Below the pieces are notes generated by a model. The model ran no database searches. It had not been told where the DNA came from and saw only the letters and a list, made by a program, of their open reading frames with translations. This document shows, one piece after another, positions 1-11,384 of a stretch of 64,000 bases of DNA. Position numbers and translations under genes: made by a program. Source of the DNA: Microcebus murinus (taxonomy: Eukaryota; Chordata; Mammalia; Primates; Cheirogaleidae); NCBI RefSeq assembly GCF_040939455.1, contig NC_134107.1, positions 16,059,537 through 16,123,536 of the forward strand. Direction: 5' to 3'. Position 1 is the stretch's first letter; each line of letters begins with the position of its first letter.

Positions 1-2574
1 CAGCATTAATATTAACAATGGCTGGATACTTTCCAGAGCAGGCTGGACCCTTAAATATATTTGTTTCAGTTATATATTTTTTTTCTTGGAGCCAAATATA
101 TTACATAGTAGGAAGTTTAATTTCCTATATCTCGTTTTTCTCCTTAGCCTTTTGATAGCAGAAAGAAGAGCAAAAGCATCCTGCAATTGGCTTAGTCATT
201 GCAGCAATTGATTTACTTAATTAAAACCCAGCAATTAACGTACTTAGCCGCAGGCCTCCTCCATGCTGGTCATTGAAGCAGTCAAATCACATGACTGGAC
301 TGACAAGAATCATTAGCCAGAGGTCATTTTTAGTGGCTGTCTTTTAGTTCTGTTTTAACTGTATAACAGAACCTCACAAAAAGCAACAACAGAACGGGCA
401 AACAGGAACGTGCAGAATGCACTGTATTCTGTTCAAAGGGGATGGACCCTCATGTCATGTCACCAGCAAGCACGGACCAGGCTCTGATTTGCTCTTCTTG
501 GCTGCCTTGATGAAGCTGGATGCAGTTGGTCAGGATCATGCAGCAAAGAGAGAAAGGAAAGGCTGGATGAGACCCACACGTGAGGCCTCACCTTTAGCTG
601 GTGTGTGTGGCTCCAATCAAGTAAGGGATAGCCGTCACTCATCTTCGTTTGATCTGATTCAGACCTATAAACCTGAAGTCATTTTTATTCAGTCTGTTTG
701 GGGGACGTTTTATGTGTGTGCCAGACATAATGTTAAGCATTGAAAATACCAAGAAAAATGTAACGATGTCCTCACCATGCATTAAGTTACAATCTGGTAG
801 GTAAGAAGGACAAATGAAAAGAGTTATATGTTCCATAAAACAGGAATGAATGGGATGCAGAGGCCGCACAGAGAAGGCTCCAGGGATGCTGGCACAGAGG
901 TGGTGATATTTGAGATGCAGATCCCAAATTCAGATGTGCTTGCTGTCGAATAACCCTAGGGTCTAGGCGTCCGATTATTCAACACTGCAGTGGTAAATCG
1001 TACCTAAAGTTTAGGTGGAGAATTAATCTTACCATGAGCACTTGGAACCACCATATGTCTGGCCTATTTGGTGGGACCCATCTTTGCTTCAGAGGGGTGG
1101 AGGCAGATATCTTTCAGGATTAGGGCCAAGAAGGGCAGGCCTTATTTGCATACTATTAATAAAAATGTTTGCGCAGCCAATTTACTCACCATTAGAAGCT
1201 CCCATGAATAGTCTACAGCAGAGATTTATTTGCAGCAGTGAGATCAGGCGATTAGAAATCTTTAATGCATGTGGTAAGGGGGAGTACTGGGCTCCAGCAC
1301 TGGACAACAGGAACTATGGTTTTATGACAATGTGTAAAGATACAATTTTGCTTAAAGTTACACCTCAATTTGGTCGTGCAATTGTTCCTTTTAGTTTCAG
1401 TAAGTCTGAACACAGGAAATGTCAATCTACATGGTCTAGTAGAGAAAAAAATGAACCTAACGCTGAGAGTAAGACCTCAATGTCCTGTTACTTGGGTAGT
1501 ATGAAAGAAGGTCTGTCTCTTCTTTCAACGAAGGGCCCTTGAGGTGCTTACAGGTAAATAATTATAGTGCAGATCTAGAATTTCTCAATGAATAATTTCT
1601 CTGAGCCAGATTTATGGTTTGTGCACAACTAAGAGAGTATCACATATTTGGATATTCCAACCAGTTGCTAGTTGTCAAAGGAGGGTACATCAGCCAGGGT
1701 TCTGTGCAGGTAAAGGAGATTTAATGCAAGGGATTACCTGCTGGAAATCTTTAGGATGATAAGAGCCGTGGGATTCAAGAAGCCAACACTGGAATCACAA
1801 AGTTCAAGAACACACCCACTTCACTGTAATCCAGGAATCAGGAAGCTGAATGTACCACCACAAATGCCTCTCCACAGTATCAGAGTGCAAGAGTAGACCC
1901 TGCAACATTCCTGGCTGCTACTGGAACTGCTGTAGCTGCTTCTGGAAACCCATGAAGCTGGTGGCTAAACACTGACACTGAATGTGGCCAACGCTGCTGT
2001 CTCTAGAGAGTGACTTTTCCATGAGCTAGTTTGCCAAAAGATGACACAGCAGAAAACTGCCTGCTTTTTACGTACACCTTCCAAATAACTTCTATTTGGA
2101 GGAACCTGATTTATATTCAGAATTTTAGTGCAAATTAGTCTTGAGATATTTAGCTTTGAGCTTTCCAGACTCTGAGCACCAGACAGTGAGGATGGAGAGG
2201 AAGCCTCGAGTCACTGCTGCCAGAGAAGGGTTAACAGCTCTTGCTGTACTAGAGGAAAGAAGTGCAATTTCTACTGTCATTTGCAATAGAGGCTGATGTC
2301 ACAGGGAGCAGGAAGAGAAGAAATGAAGATTAGGAAAGGATTTTGGATTTTTCAGGAACAACACATGTTATTTTCCTTAGGTTTAAAGGTGTATTTCCCC
2401 ATTATCTATTGGGCAGAGAACAAGAACCACCATGCCAGTAACAGATGTATCATCCTAGAAATTTAGAATGACAAATGCCAAATTCTTTGTAAGTGTGTAA
2501 GTGAGCTAAGAATTTTAGTGGACCATTGAAATTGTTTCAAATAAAAAGAAAAAAAAAACAATTGCAAGAAAAAT
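1..2574. other. FAM111B downstream flank, no gene recognised
   Basis: A/T-rich unique-looking DNA with scattered short open frames, none resembling a known protein. The longest, at 1042-1542 on the plus strand (166 codons), has no recognisable domain and an unremarkable start. By human gene order FAM111A should lie beyond the left edge, so this would be part of the FAM111B-FAM111A interval. No Alu or L1 can be named here. Confidence 0.5.
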
Positions 2575-2730
2575 CAATATTTATTGGAGCTCTAATATGT
2601 GTTTTGCATATCCATATAATTCTCTAAAAGTTTTCTAAGTAAGAAAGAATTTTCATTATACTTAAAGGAAACAGCCCTTGACACTCTAAATTATTGGCCT
2701 ATTTTATTGAAGATAACATCTCTTTTTTTA
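2575..2730 (-). other. FAM111B: FAM111B 3' UTR start with candidate poly(A) signals
   Basis: Immediately after the FAM111B stop, the minus strand carries AATAAA-type hexamers at about 2703-2708 and 2579-2584 (seen as TTTATT on the plus strand). Either could end the transcript, but the first lies only some 20 bases after the stop. The rest is A/T-rich. A longer 3' UTR running further left is equally possible. Confidence 0.35.
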
Positions 2731-4824
2731 CTAGTATTCTAAAGGTTCAATCTGATGATCTTGAAGTGGTGAATCTAGTTTGTTATTTTTCTCTTCATTT
2801 AATAATTTGTATAAAGTCTCATTTTTCTCTTTAATATTGAGAAGAATTGAATCCATAGAGTAGCCAAACTCTATAATGGTCCTGGTATTCTGTCCACATC
2901 CATAAGAATGCCCAAAGGCATGCATAGCAACCAATTTGCCAGATGCGTTAAACACTGGGGAGCCAGAGGACCCCTCAAAGAAACAAGTATGATAACTAAT
3001 TGTGTTGCTGTCCCAGGCCTGGTATAGGAAACTTCTTTTGGTAAACATAGGGCAAACATTACCAGTGGCAGCAAGGGGTTCTACCATCGCACCATAACAA
3101 TGGTCTCGATACCTTTCTAACCGTTCATTTAGAGAAAGCACAGCACAGCGATCCGTTTGCTTCACCCGCCCCTCTGGATGGCCAATTATATAAACCACAC
3201 CAATAGATGGTTGATGGGAAATTTGTGCAAACAGGCCTAGAGGAAATGCATTCCCATTTTCCTTTAGTTTAAAAATGGCATAATCTAGAGTTCCATCAGA
3301 CACTTCAAACCATGGCTCCATGGAAAACCAGTCATCACTATTAGGACAGAATTCTTTGTAAGTGAATGTTACCTTTACACATTTACTAATTGTATCTGGC
3401 CATGAACACGGATCTGTGCCTTCACCCACTATCAGCTTTAAAACATGTCGACAGGTGAAAATATAACCGTGATTGAAGACAAAGGAAGTAGCATTGCCTG
3501 CATTTCCATTATTGTCCCATTTCATGAACCCAACTGACTTACTATGATAATTAAGTTTTTCAGAGGTTGCAACTGGAATAGAATCCATATTCACTTTTGC
3601 AAAGTACTTTTTATATATGTTGAATTGCCGAGACTTTGGCAGATTTGTTCTCTTCCGTTCTTCCTTGAAATACCTTCTCATCAAACTTGTTTCTTCTTTA
3701 AAATTTGGATATTGATGCATTATGTGTTCATTTAGTATTTGTAGATTCTTTAAAAGGTGAGTTGCTTTTGGATACCCCTTTTGGATGCCCCGGCGGTTAG
3801 CATATTTTTGACCCAGACGGGTGCCTTGCCTAACTACCCGGTTTCTGCCATAACTTGTGTCGTAATGAAGTCTAACAGTGGAAATTGTCCGGCGAATTTT
3901 ACCTTCAATATCATGCCCTAGACTTTGAGGTGGATGAGTTTTTTCTCTGCTGTGTCCCACATCTTCAGTGTCTCCTTCCATCTCTGGTTCACGGGCCCTT
4001 TTCTTAGACTGTGTCAGCCCACAGGGATTGATTTCATCACTGGGATTTTCATCCCGCTTACTTTTTGTGCCTTTCTTGCCACTTGTTTTTCTAGGAATGT
4101 CCATTTCTAAGATTTTTCCAGATACTTCATCCACCATGGATCCTTTTCCATAAATTTTATTGTGACCTTCTATTAGGTTCCATGTCAATTCGTCTAAGTC
4201 AGACCGAAAGCGGCCATCCTTGCGTAAAGCCTCTGCGACAGTCTCACCCTTCAAGGCATAGACACAAAGTGTACTTCCTTTTTCATGAAGTTTCGTGATC
4301 TTAACAAGCTTCTTTATCGTCTTGCCAACAGCAACGACATGAAAAAGAATGCATTCGATGTTTGGATTTTCACATCGACGCAGTACCTGACCCTCTTCTT
4401 TCTGGTGACTCTTTCTTCGACCGAAGCTTATATTAAAATGAGATTTTCCAAGCAGGCACTTGAGAGGCATTCCTAAATTTATAAATCCCTTTATTTTTTT
4501 TTCTCCATAAACAATAATATCCTCATTTAAATGATCCTCCATCCTTTCACTGAAATGGTCGTTAGCCCTCAGAGCTGAGAAGATGTTCTCATTGGGGTCA
4601 CCATATGCTGTAAACTCGCTACGGCCCGATTTTCTGGAGGTTTCATTTAAAGTAAAGGTGAAGCAACATTCTTTATTGGTGTTCGAATTTTGATTCTGAA
4701 TTTTAAGGGCTGCTTCATGCTTGTTGACTTTACTTTTCAGCTTAGAGGTGCTGCTACGCTCTCTTACGTCAGATAAACAGTGATCAACAGGTGTGTCAGC
4801 ACATGTCTGCTGCAGGGCGGTATC
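2731..4824 (-). CDS. FAM111B: FAM111B, large terminal coding exon (trypsin-like serine protease)
   Basis: The exon opens after a clean minus-strand acceptor (pyrimidine tract then AAG, 4825-4827) and reads 697 codons to a TAA-type end at 2731. An internal Met at 4540-4542 would give 603 aa, but the frame stays open 94 codons upstream with family-like residues, so that Met is not the start. The human protein is about 734 aa, so roughly 27-30 N-terminal residues come from an upstream exon I could not find. The N-terminal part is a basic, low-complexity, ubiquitin-like/hinge region; the C-terminal half is a trypsin-like domain. Catalytic residues are visible: His in FTCRHV (codon 3445-3447), Asp in LDYAI (3283-3285), Ser in GSSGSPVF (2959-2961). 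The C-terminus ends [11 protein letters not shown], which separates it from FAM111A. FAM111 proteases are nuclear, peak in S phase and autocleave; dominant human FAM111B variants cause fibrosing poikiloderma (established knowledge). No frameshift or stop is seen, so it looks functional. Confidence 0.93.
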   Translation of the reverse strand, partial: DTALQQTCADTPVDHCLSDVRERSSTSKLKSKVNKHEAALKIQNQNSNTNKECCFTFTLNETSRKSGRSEFTAYGDPNENIFSALRANDHFSERMEDHLNEDIIVYGEKKIKGFINLGMPLKCLLGKSHFNISFGRRKSHQKEEGQVLRRCENPNIECILFHVVAVGKTIKKLVKITKLHEKGSTLCVYALKGETVAEALRKDGRFRSDLDELTWNLIEGHNKIYGKGSMVDEVSGKILEMDIPRKTSGKKGTKSKRDENPSDEINPCGLTQSKKRAREPEMEGDTEDVGHSREKTHPPQSLGHDIEGKIRRTISTVRLHYDTSYGRNRVVRQGTRLGQKYANRRGIQKGYPKATHLLKNLQILNEHIMHQYPNFKEETSLMRRYFKEERKRTNLPKSRQFNIYKKYFAKVNMDSIPVATSEKLNYHSKSVGFMKWDNNGNAGNATSFVFNHGYIFTCRHVLKLIVGEGTDPCSWPDTISKCVKVTFTYKEFCPNSDDWFSMEPWFEVSDGTLDYAIFKLKENGNAFPLGLFAQISHQPSIGVVYIIGHPEGRVKQTDRCAVLSLNERLERYRDHCYGAMVEPLAATGNVCPMFTKRSFLYQAWDSNTISYHTCFFEGSSGSPVFNASGKLVAMHAFGHSYGCGQNTRTIIEFGYSMDSILLNIKEKNETLYKLLNEEKNNKLDSPLQDHQIEPLEY

Positions 4825-5039
4825 CTTAAAAAAGAAAAGATTAAATATTTTGTAAGAATCACCCTTGATAATCTTTCATGTTTTTCTAATGATAGAACTA
4901 ATAGATATTCTGCTAAAAATTGGATAAAATTATGGCAAATGAATGAAGGAGAAATAAATCAATTACGATTCTATCACCAGAGATAATCACTCTTTTAATA
5001 CATTTTGATTTGTTTGCCTCTTATTTTATGCAGATAGAA

Positions 5040-5575
5040 TTTTTTTCTTAAATACTATGCTGCATATGAGTTTATTTTTCACTATGCAATCTGCCAGTGC
5101 TTTCACGTGTCATTGAGCAACCTTTGAAATCTCAATCTAAGGGGCTATGTAACATTTCATTGTATAATACTTTTAATCCATTCTTTTACTGCTAGATATT
5201 TAGATTGTTTCCAGTCTTTTACTGCTATATATAAGACAAATATTACTATAGAGAGAGCAGTTTAGTCTGTACATCTGAACATTTCTCTAGGTCATATTCC
5301 CGGAAGTGGAAATAATGTGGCTAAGGATATAAACATACTTCACAATATCTATACTGCCTAACTGGTGCCCAGAAAAGTTGTATCGACTCACCCTGTTCCT
5401 TGTCTACTGTTCCCTGAGGAGCCCAATAATATGGTTGCTTCCTCAAAAGGATTTCCGAATCATTATCTTAAGTATTTGCCAAATAATAGATGAAATGTCA
5501 TCTAATTTGACTGATTCTCACATTTGCATTTATTTACTTACTAGTGAAACTTCACTTATTTAATATGCCTTGTGG
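5040..5575 (-). mobile_element. Old L1 (L1M-type) fragment
   Basis: The stretch reads like the antisense of an old mammalian L1 3' region: a segment on the pattern 'ttaatccattcttttactgctagatatttagattgtttccag' is followed by an 'aagtggaaataatgtggctaaggatat' type segment. It is heavily diverged and has no coding potential. It lies just upstream of the FAM111B exon on the minus strand, so inside an intron of that gene. Confidence 0.45.
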
Positions 5576-5989
5576 ATATTTGAAACAGCAGTTTTCAAAA
5601 ATTCCTTGTAAACATCTATTTCACCTTTATTCTGTTACCTGGTTTCAAAAGACCAAGGAAATATACTAAAATGATTGGTAAACGACAGGATTGGATACAT
5701 ATACACACACACAAATAAATATAAACATAAATAATCAGTTGGTAGTAGCCTGGGGAACAAGATATTGAGAATGCGATGAAAACGGAAATGAAAAATATTA
5801 CACCACAGGAGCCATAGTGACTTAGATGGGATTCATTGTGAAATCTGAAGTGTTGGGTCCAGTCTTCATGAATAGAGGGTAAGCCTGGGGAGGGTAAAAT
5901 CAGGAGAAACAGCTGGGCTTGGTTCGTTCAGGGGGCAGGTGCAATGGAATCGTAGCTGGGCTGCATCAGATTTTCATACCCTGGCATTT

Positions 5990-6482
5990 TTTAATGACTG
6001 AAATATAGCAAAATTTCACTAGGCCCTTGTTTGCCCCTACATGTTAACCACTTGATCCCTGCCCAGCTCCCCTTGTTCTCACAGTAAACATTAACTGCTG
6101 TGTAGTTTCCTTGTCAAGCAGGATGAAATCTGTCAGTTTGTTTTGCAGAAGGAATGAGTGCCCTTGAGAAACTGCAACTAGCTGCTGATGTCCCAAAATC
6201 TGGCAATTTAAGGTGTTATCTGAGACTAAAAGCAACAGGGACTTCCCCCTTCAGTCCCCTGGACCTCCCCCTTCCCTTGCTACCTAGTGCCCACCCTCTC
6301 CCTCCCCTGCCACATGAGACTCCACACTTCGTCCTTTGTTAAGATGGACCTGAGGGATTCTGCTCTCCTCTCACTCTGGCCAAATGAAATAAACCTTTCT
6401 CTGTCTCCAGACACCAGCGTCACTGTGTTTGGCTTTGGCTGCACAACGGGTACAGGAGCCTGAATTCGGGGTTCTGCAACAT
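5990..6482 (+). mobile_element. ERV-type solo LTR (class I-like)
   Basis: A roughly 480-bp segment ends with an LTR-like layout: an AATAAA at 6388-6393, then a short R/U5-like stretch rich in CT, then an end around 'gttctgcaac' near 6480. A TGGTGACC-type string follows at about 6486, as in sequence just inside a provirus. No gag, pol or env frame is seen nearby, so it reads as a solo LTR or a fragment. The left boundary is uncertain. Confidence 0.42.
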
Positions 6483-6999
6483 TTCTGGTGACCTTGGCAG
6501 GACCTCGTGCCTGAGACTAGATGCCCTGGCTGGGATGGGAATGTACAGGGAGTCTCTTCAGCTGCTCTGCCCAGACACCCTCCTGGCTTTTCTTCCTGCC
6601 TTTGACACAATGTTGGCTCAGAGTAGAAAAATGTAAAGGACCTCGGTCTGTTTTCAACTTTACATTTGCCGGGTGAGTCACTGTGCCACAGGCAGTCATG
6701 ATTCTCTATCACTCCATTTACATTTCACTAAATATTAAAAAGACCCTCCGCGAGAGTGTTGAGAAAATTATTAGACTTCAGCCTTTTGTTTCCTTGTAGA
6801 AAAATTAAATTTGGTTTTCTGTGCAAACATTTACTCCTGGTGTTGAGGGGATCCCATGAGGCAATGCGTATAAAGTGCACAACAGACTGTCCTGTCCAGC
6901 ATATATGACCCTCAATAAGTTATGATCTTGGCCATCCATTTTCCGTGGGACGGGGTCCCTGACCCCAGGAAACCTTAGATCCTGGGATGACTCCACCTG

Positions 7000-8000
7000 T
7001 GGAGAGCTTTAGTCTGGGGAGGGAGAACTCGGTGCTGGAGGTTTCTCTTTGAGGAGCTGAAGGGTGGACAGAGGCCCAGGGCTCCTGGTCTAAAGGTAAA
7101 GGTAGGGCAGAGACACTCCTGAGACTCAGAGGTTATAACAGGGAGACTGGTAGGAGCAGCCACCTCCCAGTTCCCTGGGCAGCTTTAAAGCTGTTTAGTG
7201 CCAGGATGACTAACCCTGCCTGCCACCCGCTGACCTCTCCAGTTCTCCCCTTGTCTGTGGCCTTGGAGAGAGCAGTGCACTAGCCCCATGGCCTCTTCCC
7301 TCCCCCATCCTCCCCATTGCCTTGCCTTCACCCACCTGGTCTTCTTTTTCTCTGAGACTCCTCCCCCACCTCCCAGCCAAAGGGGTACCCACTGAATCAA
7401 TTCATTCCAGCTCAGGAATATCTGTAAGTGCCCCCTTAGTCACAAGGTTTGGTGCAGGAGTGGGTGAGCTACTCAGCTTGGGACAATACTATGGCAAGGA
7501 GAGGTTTTCTCAGGGTACCAGGATAGACTCATCGTCTGGGTACTGAAGCATCTCAAATTACTGCAGCTTTGCTGTCATTATGCAGAAAGCAGCAAGAGGA
7601 TAACATGAAAAGCACAGCCTAGAGACTGAACAAACACACAAGCAGGTCCTTGAAGAAACTGTGCACTGCCATATTGCAGCTCAGCTAAACCCCGGACTGG
7701 CCACTCATGTGAACCAGCGAATCCACTTAATTATTTTCCAATTAGGGAATACTCTTACTGGCAATATAAAAACCTCTTACCGGGATAAAACCTACTGTGA
7801 TCTTGTACCATACTACCTTATCAGTATAGAAAGCACTATTTGCCTACCACATTCTTATATTTTCTTTATATACCATCAAATCCAGCTATCCTGTTCCCTA
7901 AATATGTTTTCATGGGTAGCTGACTATTCTCAGGTCATTGTCTTATCCTTGACCAATTACCTGGTGAAACAGTATTCATTCTTTTTCAAAAAAATCATGA
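7000..8000. other. Interval between repeats, no gene recognised
   Basis: Mixed unique-looking sequence, moderately GC-rich to 7540 and then A/T-rich. I see no exon with splice sites that matches the missing FAM111B N-terminal residues, although one could be hidden here if the promoter is at 11 kb. The open frames are short and uninformative. Confidence 0.35.
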
Positions 8001-8004
8001 CTTT

Positions 8005-8490
8005 TTGATATAAAAACCTGTACATAATTAGTGTACCCAACTTGATGAGTTGGAAGATAAGTATACACCCATGAAGTCATCACCACAATCCTTGCCATAA
8101 ACCTATCCATCACCTCTAATAGTTTCCTACTGCCTGCTAATTATTATTTTTGTGACAAGAACACTTAACATAAGATCTACTGTCGGATCAGATGTCTGAA
8201 TACACAATACAATATTGTTAAGTATAAGCACGATGCTGTACACCATATCTCTATAACTTGTCCGTCTTATATGGAGTAAACTTTGCTACCATTGACTAAC
8301 ACCCTCTGCCCAAAGTCCCTGGCAACCATCTCTACTTCTGTGAATTTAACTATTTTGTATTCACCATCCATTCTTTGAGATCTTTCTCATAGGACATTGT
8401 TTTAATTTCTTGAGTGTGAATTCAAGCCTTATTCACTCTATACTAGCACTCGTTTATATCTCAATTTAGCATTATCATTTTGCATATTTT
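8005..8490 (-). mobile_element. L1 3' UTR fragment (L1MB-like)
   Basis: The plus strand reads as the reverse complement of an old L1 3' UTR, with the strings 'gtacccaacttgatgagtt', 'agtatacacccatgaagtc' and 'atcaccacaatccttgcc', which are typical of L1MA/L1MB tails. No open frame remains. A MIR follows directly to the right. Confidence 0.55.
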
Positions 8491-8499
8491 GAGTTAAAC

Positions 8500-8710
8500 A
8501 GTATGAGTAAAAAAACATATACTGAAGTCTGACACCTGGGTTCCAGTCTTTGCTCTGAAGTCCATTACTTTTGCAACTTTAAGCAAGTTGGGCTTCACTG
8601 TCTTCATTTGTAAAACAAGGATGATAATAATATCTATTGATAGAGTTTTATTAAGTGCTAAATGAGATAATCCATGTGAAATAACATACATAACTTCAGC
8701 TTAGATAGAG
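8500..8710 (+). mobile_element. MIR SINE
   Basis: The MIR core order is visible: 'acctgggttccagtct', then 'aagcaagttgggctt', then 'tcatttgtaaaacaaggatgataataata', then 'aatgagataatccatgtga'. It is diverged, as expected for this ancient family. Confidence 0.7.
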
Positions 8711-10540
8711 TTTTCTCAGCAAATATTAGCTATATTATTATTTTTTGCCTGTCTATACTTCCCAGGATTATAAGTGTCTATATCGTCTGCTAGTCACCTT
8801 GCTGTCTTAAGACATTTTTAGCATTGTTAATTTATACGCCACCATTTCATTTTTTACAAGCATTTGTATGCGTGATCTCCTCCATATATTTTAAGCAACA
8901 CAAGACAAGGCATTGTAATGACCATTCTTTAAGAACTTACCGCTTCCAAGAACCTAATCTGGTGCTCTGCTCAGATGCCGCTCCAGGGAGAAGTTGTAAA
9001 AATGTACATACCTTTAAAACTTCAGGTCTGGCACCCTGGTCCTTTTCTGTAGCTCCGAATGTCTCCTTCTCTTTAAGATGCATGAAATTCATGATGAGTT
9101 GAAAGGGAATATCACTAACTTCTACTAGTGGGCAAGATGGAGAAACAAGGATCGAATTTATTCTCCTTCACCTGAAATGACTAAAACGACAAAAAAAGAC
9201 AAGATATATAAAACAGAAATTCTCTACCACTGGACATGAGGTAGCACAGGACAGTGATCTGGGATCCCTGAGAGGGAAATCAAATGAGGGAAGCCCTGTG
9301 GCTTTGTAGCTCACTGCCTGGAGTTTCCAGGGCATATGCTAGGAGGGGAAACAGGCAGAGCTTGGAAGTTTCCCTGAGTTGAGAAGACAAGCTAAGAGTC
9401 CTGGGAGGCCAGGATGGCTGGAGCTTGTAAGGCAGAGTACTAGAGAGAAGAGAGCTACAGCTACACAGACGGAGCAAGTGCCAGACATCTGCAGTGGTTA
9501 CCCCTTCAGATTTCAGCTAAACAGTGGTCAATGCAGTGCTGGGATGAAACTGCTGGAAGCCAGAAAAAGAACCACCCTAAGAAGCAGAGGATCCAGCAGG
9601 ATTGAGAATAGTTTTGGGTCCCAAAGTTTCAGACTAGGAAACTTCACACTGTGTCAAGCAGAGGCCTCAGAATGATATTCACTCCATAGTGGGATAAAAT
9701 GAGCCCTAGACCAAAAGCTTCCCTGGTTCTACCTAATGAAATTTGAAATCAAGCCTTGAAAGTATAAAACAGTTTCTGACTAATAGAACTGTGGACTAAA
9801 ACAGAACACAAGACTCCTCCATAGGAATGTAACAATTTCTAGCACTCAAAAATGTGAAATTAATAAAGCTTGGTATCCAATCAAAGATTACCAGGCATAC
9901 AGAGAAGCAGGAACATATGACTCAGAATGAGGAGAAACTGGTGAATAGAAACAGATCTAGAAGTGACACAGATGGCAGAATAGTCAAGAACATTAAAACA
10001 GTGTTTACCTTAGATTTCTGGCCAAAATGGATTAACAGGAACTCGATTCACCCCCTAGTTGGAAAACAAAACAAAATGGGCAAAAGATATGAAATAAAGG
10101 CTCAAGGAACTGTATCATGCAGTTAAGGACAGAGACAAATGAGGTGCATCCTATGATGCAATGCAGCTGACTCCCTTGAGGAATTCCAGGCCAGGGTGGA
10201 ATAAGGGCATCAAGGCAAAGCCCCTCGGAATTCCAGATCTGAGGAGACAGATCTCAGAGACCAAGGTGGCAAGAGTTCACAGGTCACAGACCAGGAGAGA
10301 GACCAGCACAGAGAGAGCTCCGGATATATGAACAGGGGTCCCCTAAGATATTCAGCTGTGTACTGATCAGAGCAGCAACTGAGGAAACTTCCCAAGGCCA
10401 GGAAAGAACCACCCCAAAATGATTAGAGGGGTTAACTTCCCTGGAACCCTCTACCTTCACCCCTCTTAGGGATCTCAGTTTCTCCCTTGGTAGATAAAGG
10501 AGTTTGGCTCAGATCAAACTTGTATTGTTCCTGGCAATTA

Positions 10541-10650
10541 TCCCTTCTGAGCTTTTTAAAAAGGAAGACTCCAGATTCCACCCTCAAAGATTCTGATTCA
10601 GTACCTGTGGGGTTGTGTTATGGAATCTGCACTTTTATCTTCCTGCCCTC
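10541..10650 (+). mobile_element. MER20-like DNA transposon fragment
   Basis: The strings 'gactccagattccaccctc' and 'gattctgattcagtacctg' followed by 'gaatctgcactttt' match the middle of the MER20 hAT-type non-autonomous element. Both ends are missing or too diverged to see. It sits just left of the CpG-rich block. Confidence 0.45.
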
Positions 10651-10849
10651 CTCGCCCCCTCCCACCCTTAGGTGAGCAGGAGGTTGTTTTGAACAGCTGC
10701 CTAGACTGGGTCCAAGTGTCTTTTCAGGAGGGAACCTCTCCGCATCTGAAACTGGGGAGCGGGAAGGGGGTTCCCACAAAGGGGAGCTGAATAAAACCCC
10801 ATGCAAACCTCCTGGACTCTGGCTGAGGTCGTGCTGCCTGGCGGGGCTG

Positions 10850-11365
10850 CCAGCCCTCCCGCTGAGAACTCTGCGACCCACCCAGGCCAAAACACCCACT
10901 CACAGAAAGGGAGAGTCTGTCCGTGTCGCGTCCGCGACCGCCGCAGGGAGATTGGCAGGTGCTGTGGCCACTGCGCTTCCCTCGCTGTCTCTGGGCGCTT
11001 TGCCCGCTGCTGGCGCCCGCGGGCTTTTAGGGAACCGCCTGGGAGAGGCGCCCCTGGCTCTGGCCAATGGACGGGGAGATCCGGAACCGTTACTCACCCG
11101 CTTTTCAAGCCTATTGGCGCTCTCAGCCCCTGAGCAAAGTGGCGGGAAACGACGAGTGTGCGCCCCATGCGCCCGCGGTCGCGTCAAAAGGGCGGGCTCG
11201 GGGTGCGGGTGAGGGGCTGCGCGCCCACCCGCCCTATTGATCCATAGGAGCAGGTCCTGGGGTCAGTTGGGAGCCACGCCCGGTACACTGGGGTCGCGGC
11301 CAGCTTTTGGGTCCTGGGATAAACTGACCAATCACTTCCCGCCATGGTTTTCCCGCCCAGCGTGC
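10850..11365 (-). promoter_or_regulatory. FAM111B: CpG-rich promoter with E2F and CCAAT sites, probably FAM111B
   Basis: A GC-rich block with many CpGs. Visible sites: CCAAT at 11064-11068, inverted CCAAT (ATTGG) at 11113-11117, GGCGGGAAA (E2F type) at 11141-11149, CCAAT at 11328-11332, TTCCCGCC at 11336-11343, and a full TTTTCCCGCC E2F consensus at 11348-11357. Spaced CCAAT boxes plus E2F sites are the hallmark of S-phase promoters, and FAM111B is a strongly cell-cycle-regulated gene. The nearest gene pointing away is FAM111B, whose last exon is about 6 kb to the left. Assignment to FAM111B is inference: no first exon or splice donor has been confirmed, and the block could be bidirectional. 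Confidence 0.55.
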
Positions 11366-11384
11366 CAGGGGTGGGGGTGGGGTG

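Noticed and set aside
1042..1542. 166-codon plus-strand frame
   Set aside because: No domain, no splice sites or promoter, no family resemblance; chance open frame.
4540..4542. Met at 4540-4542 as the FAM111B start
   Set aside because: The frame and FAM111B-like residues continue 94 codons upstream to a splice acceptor, so this is an internal Met.
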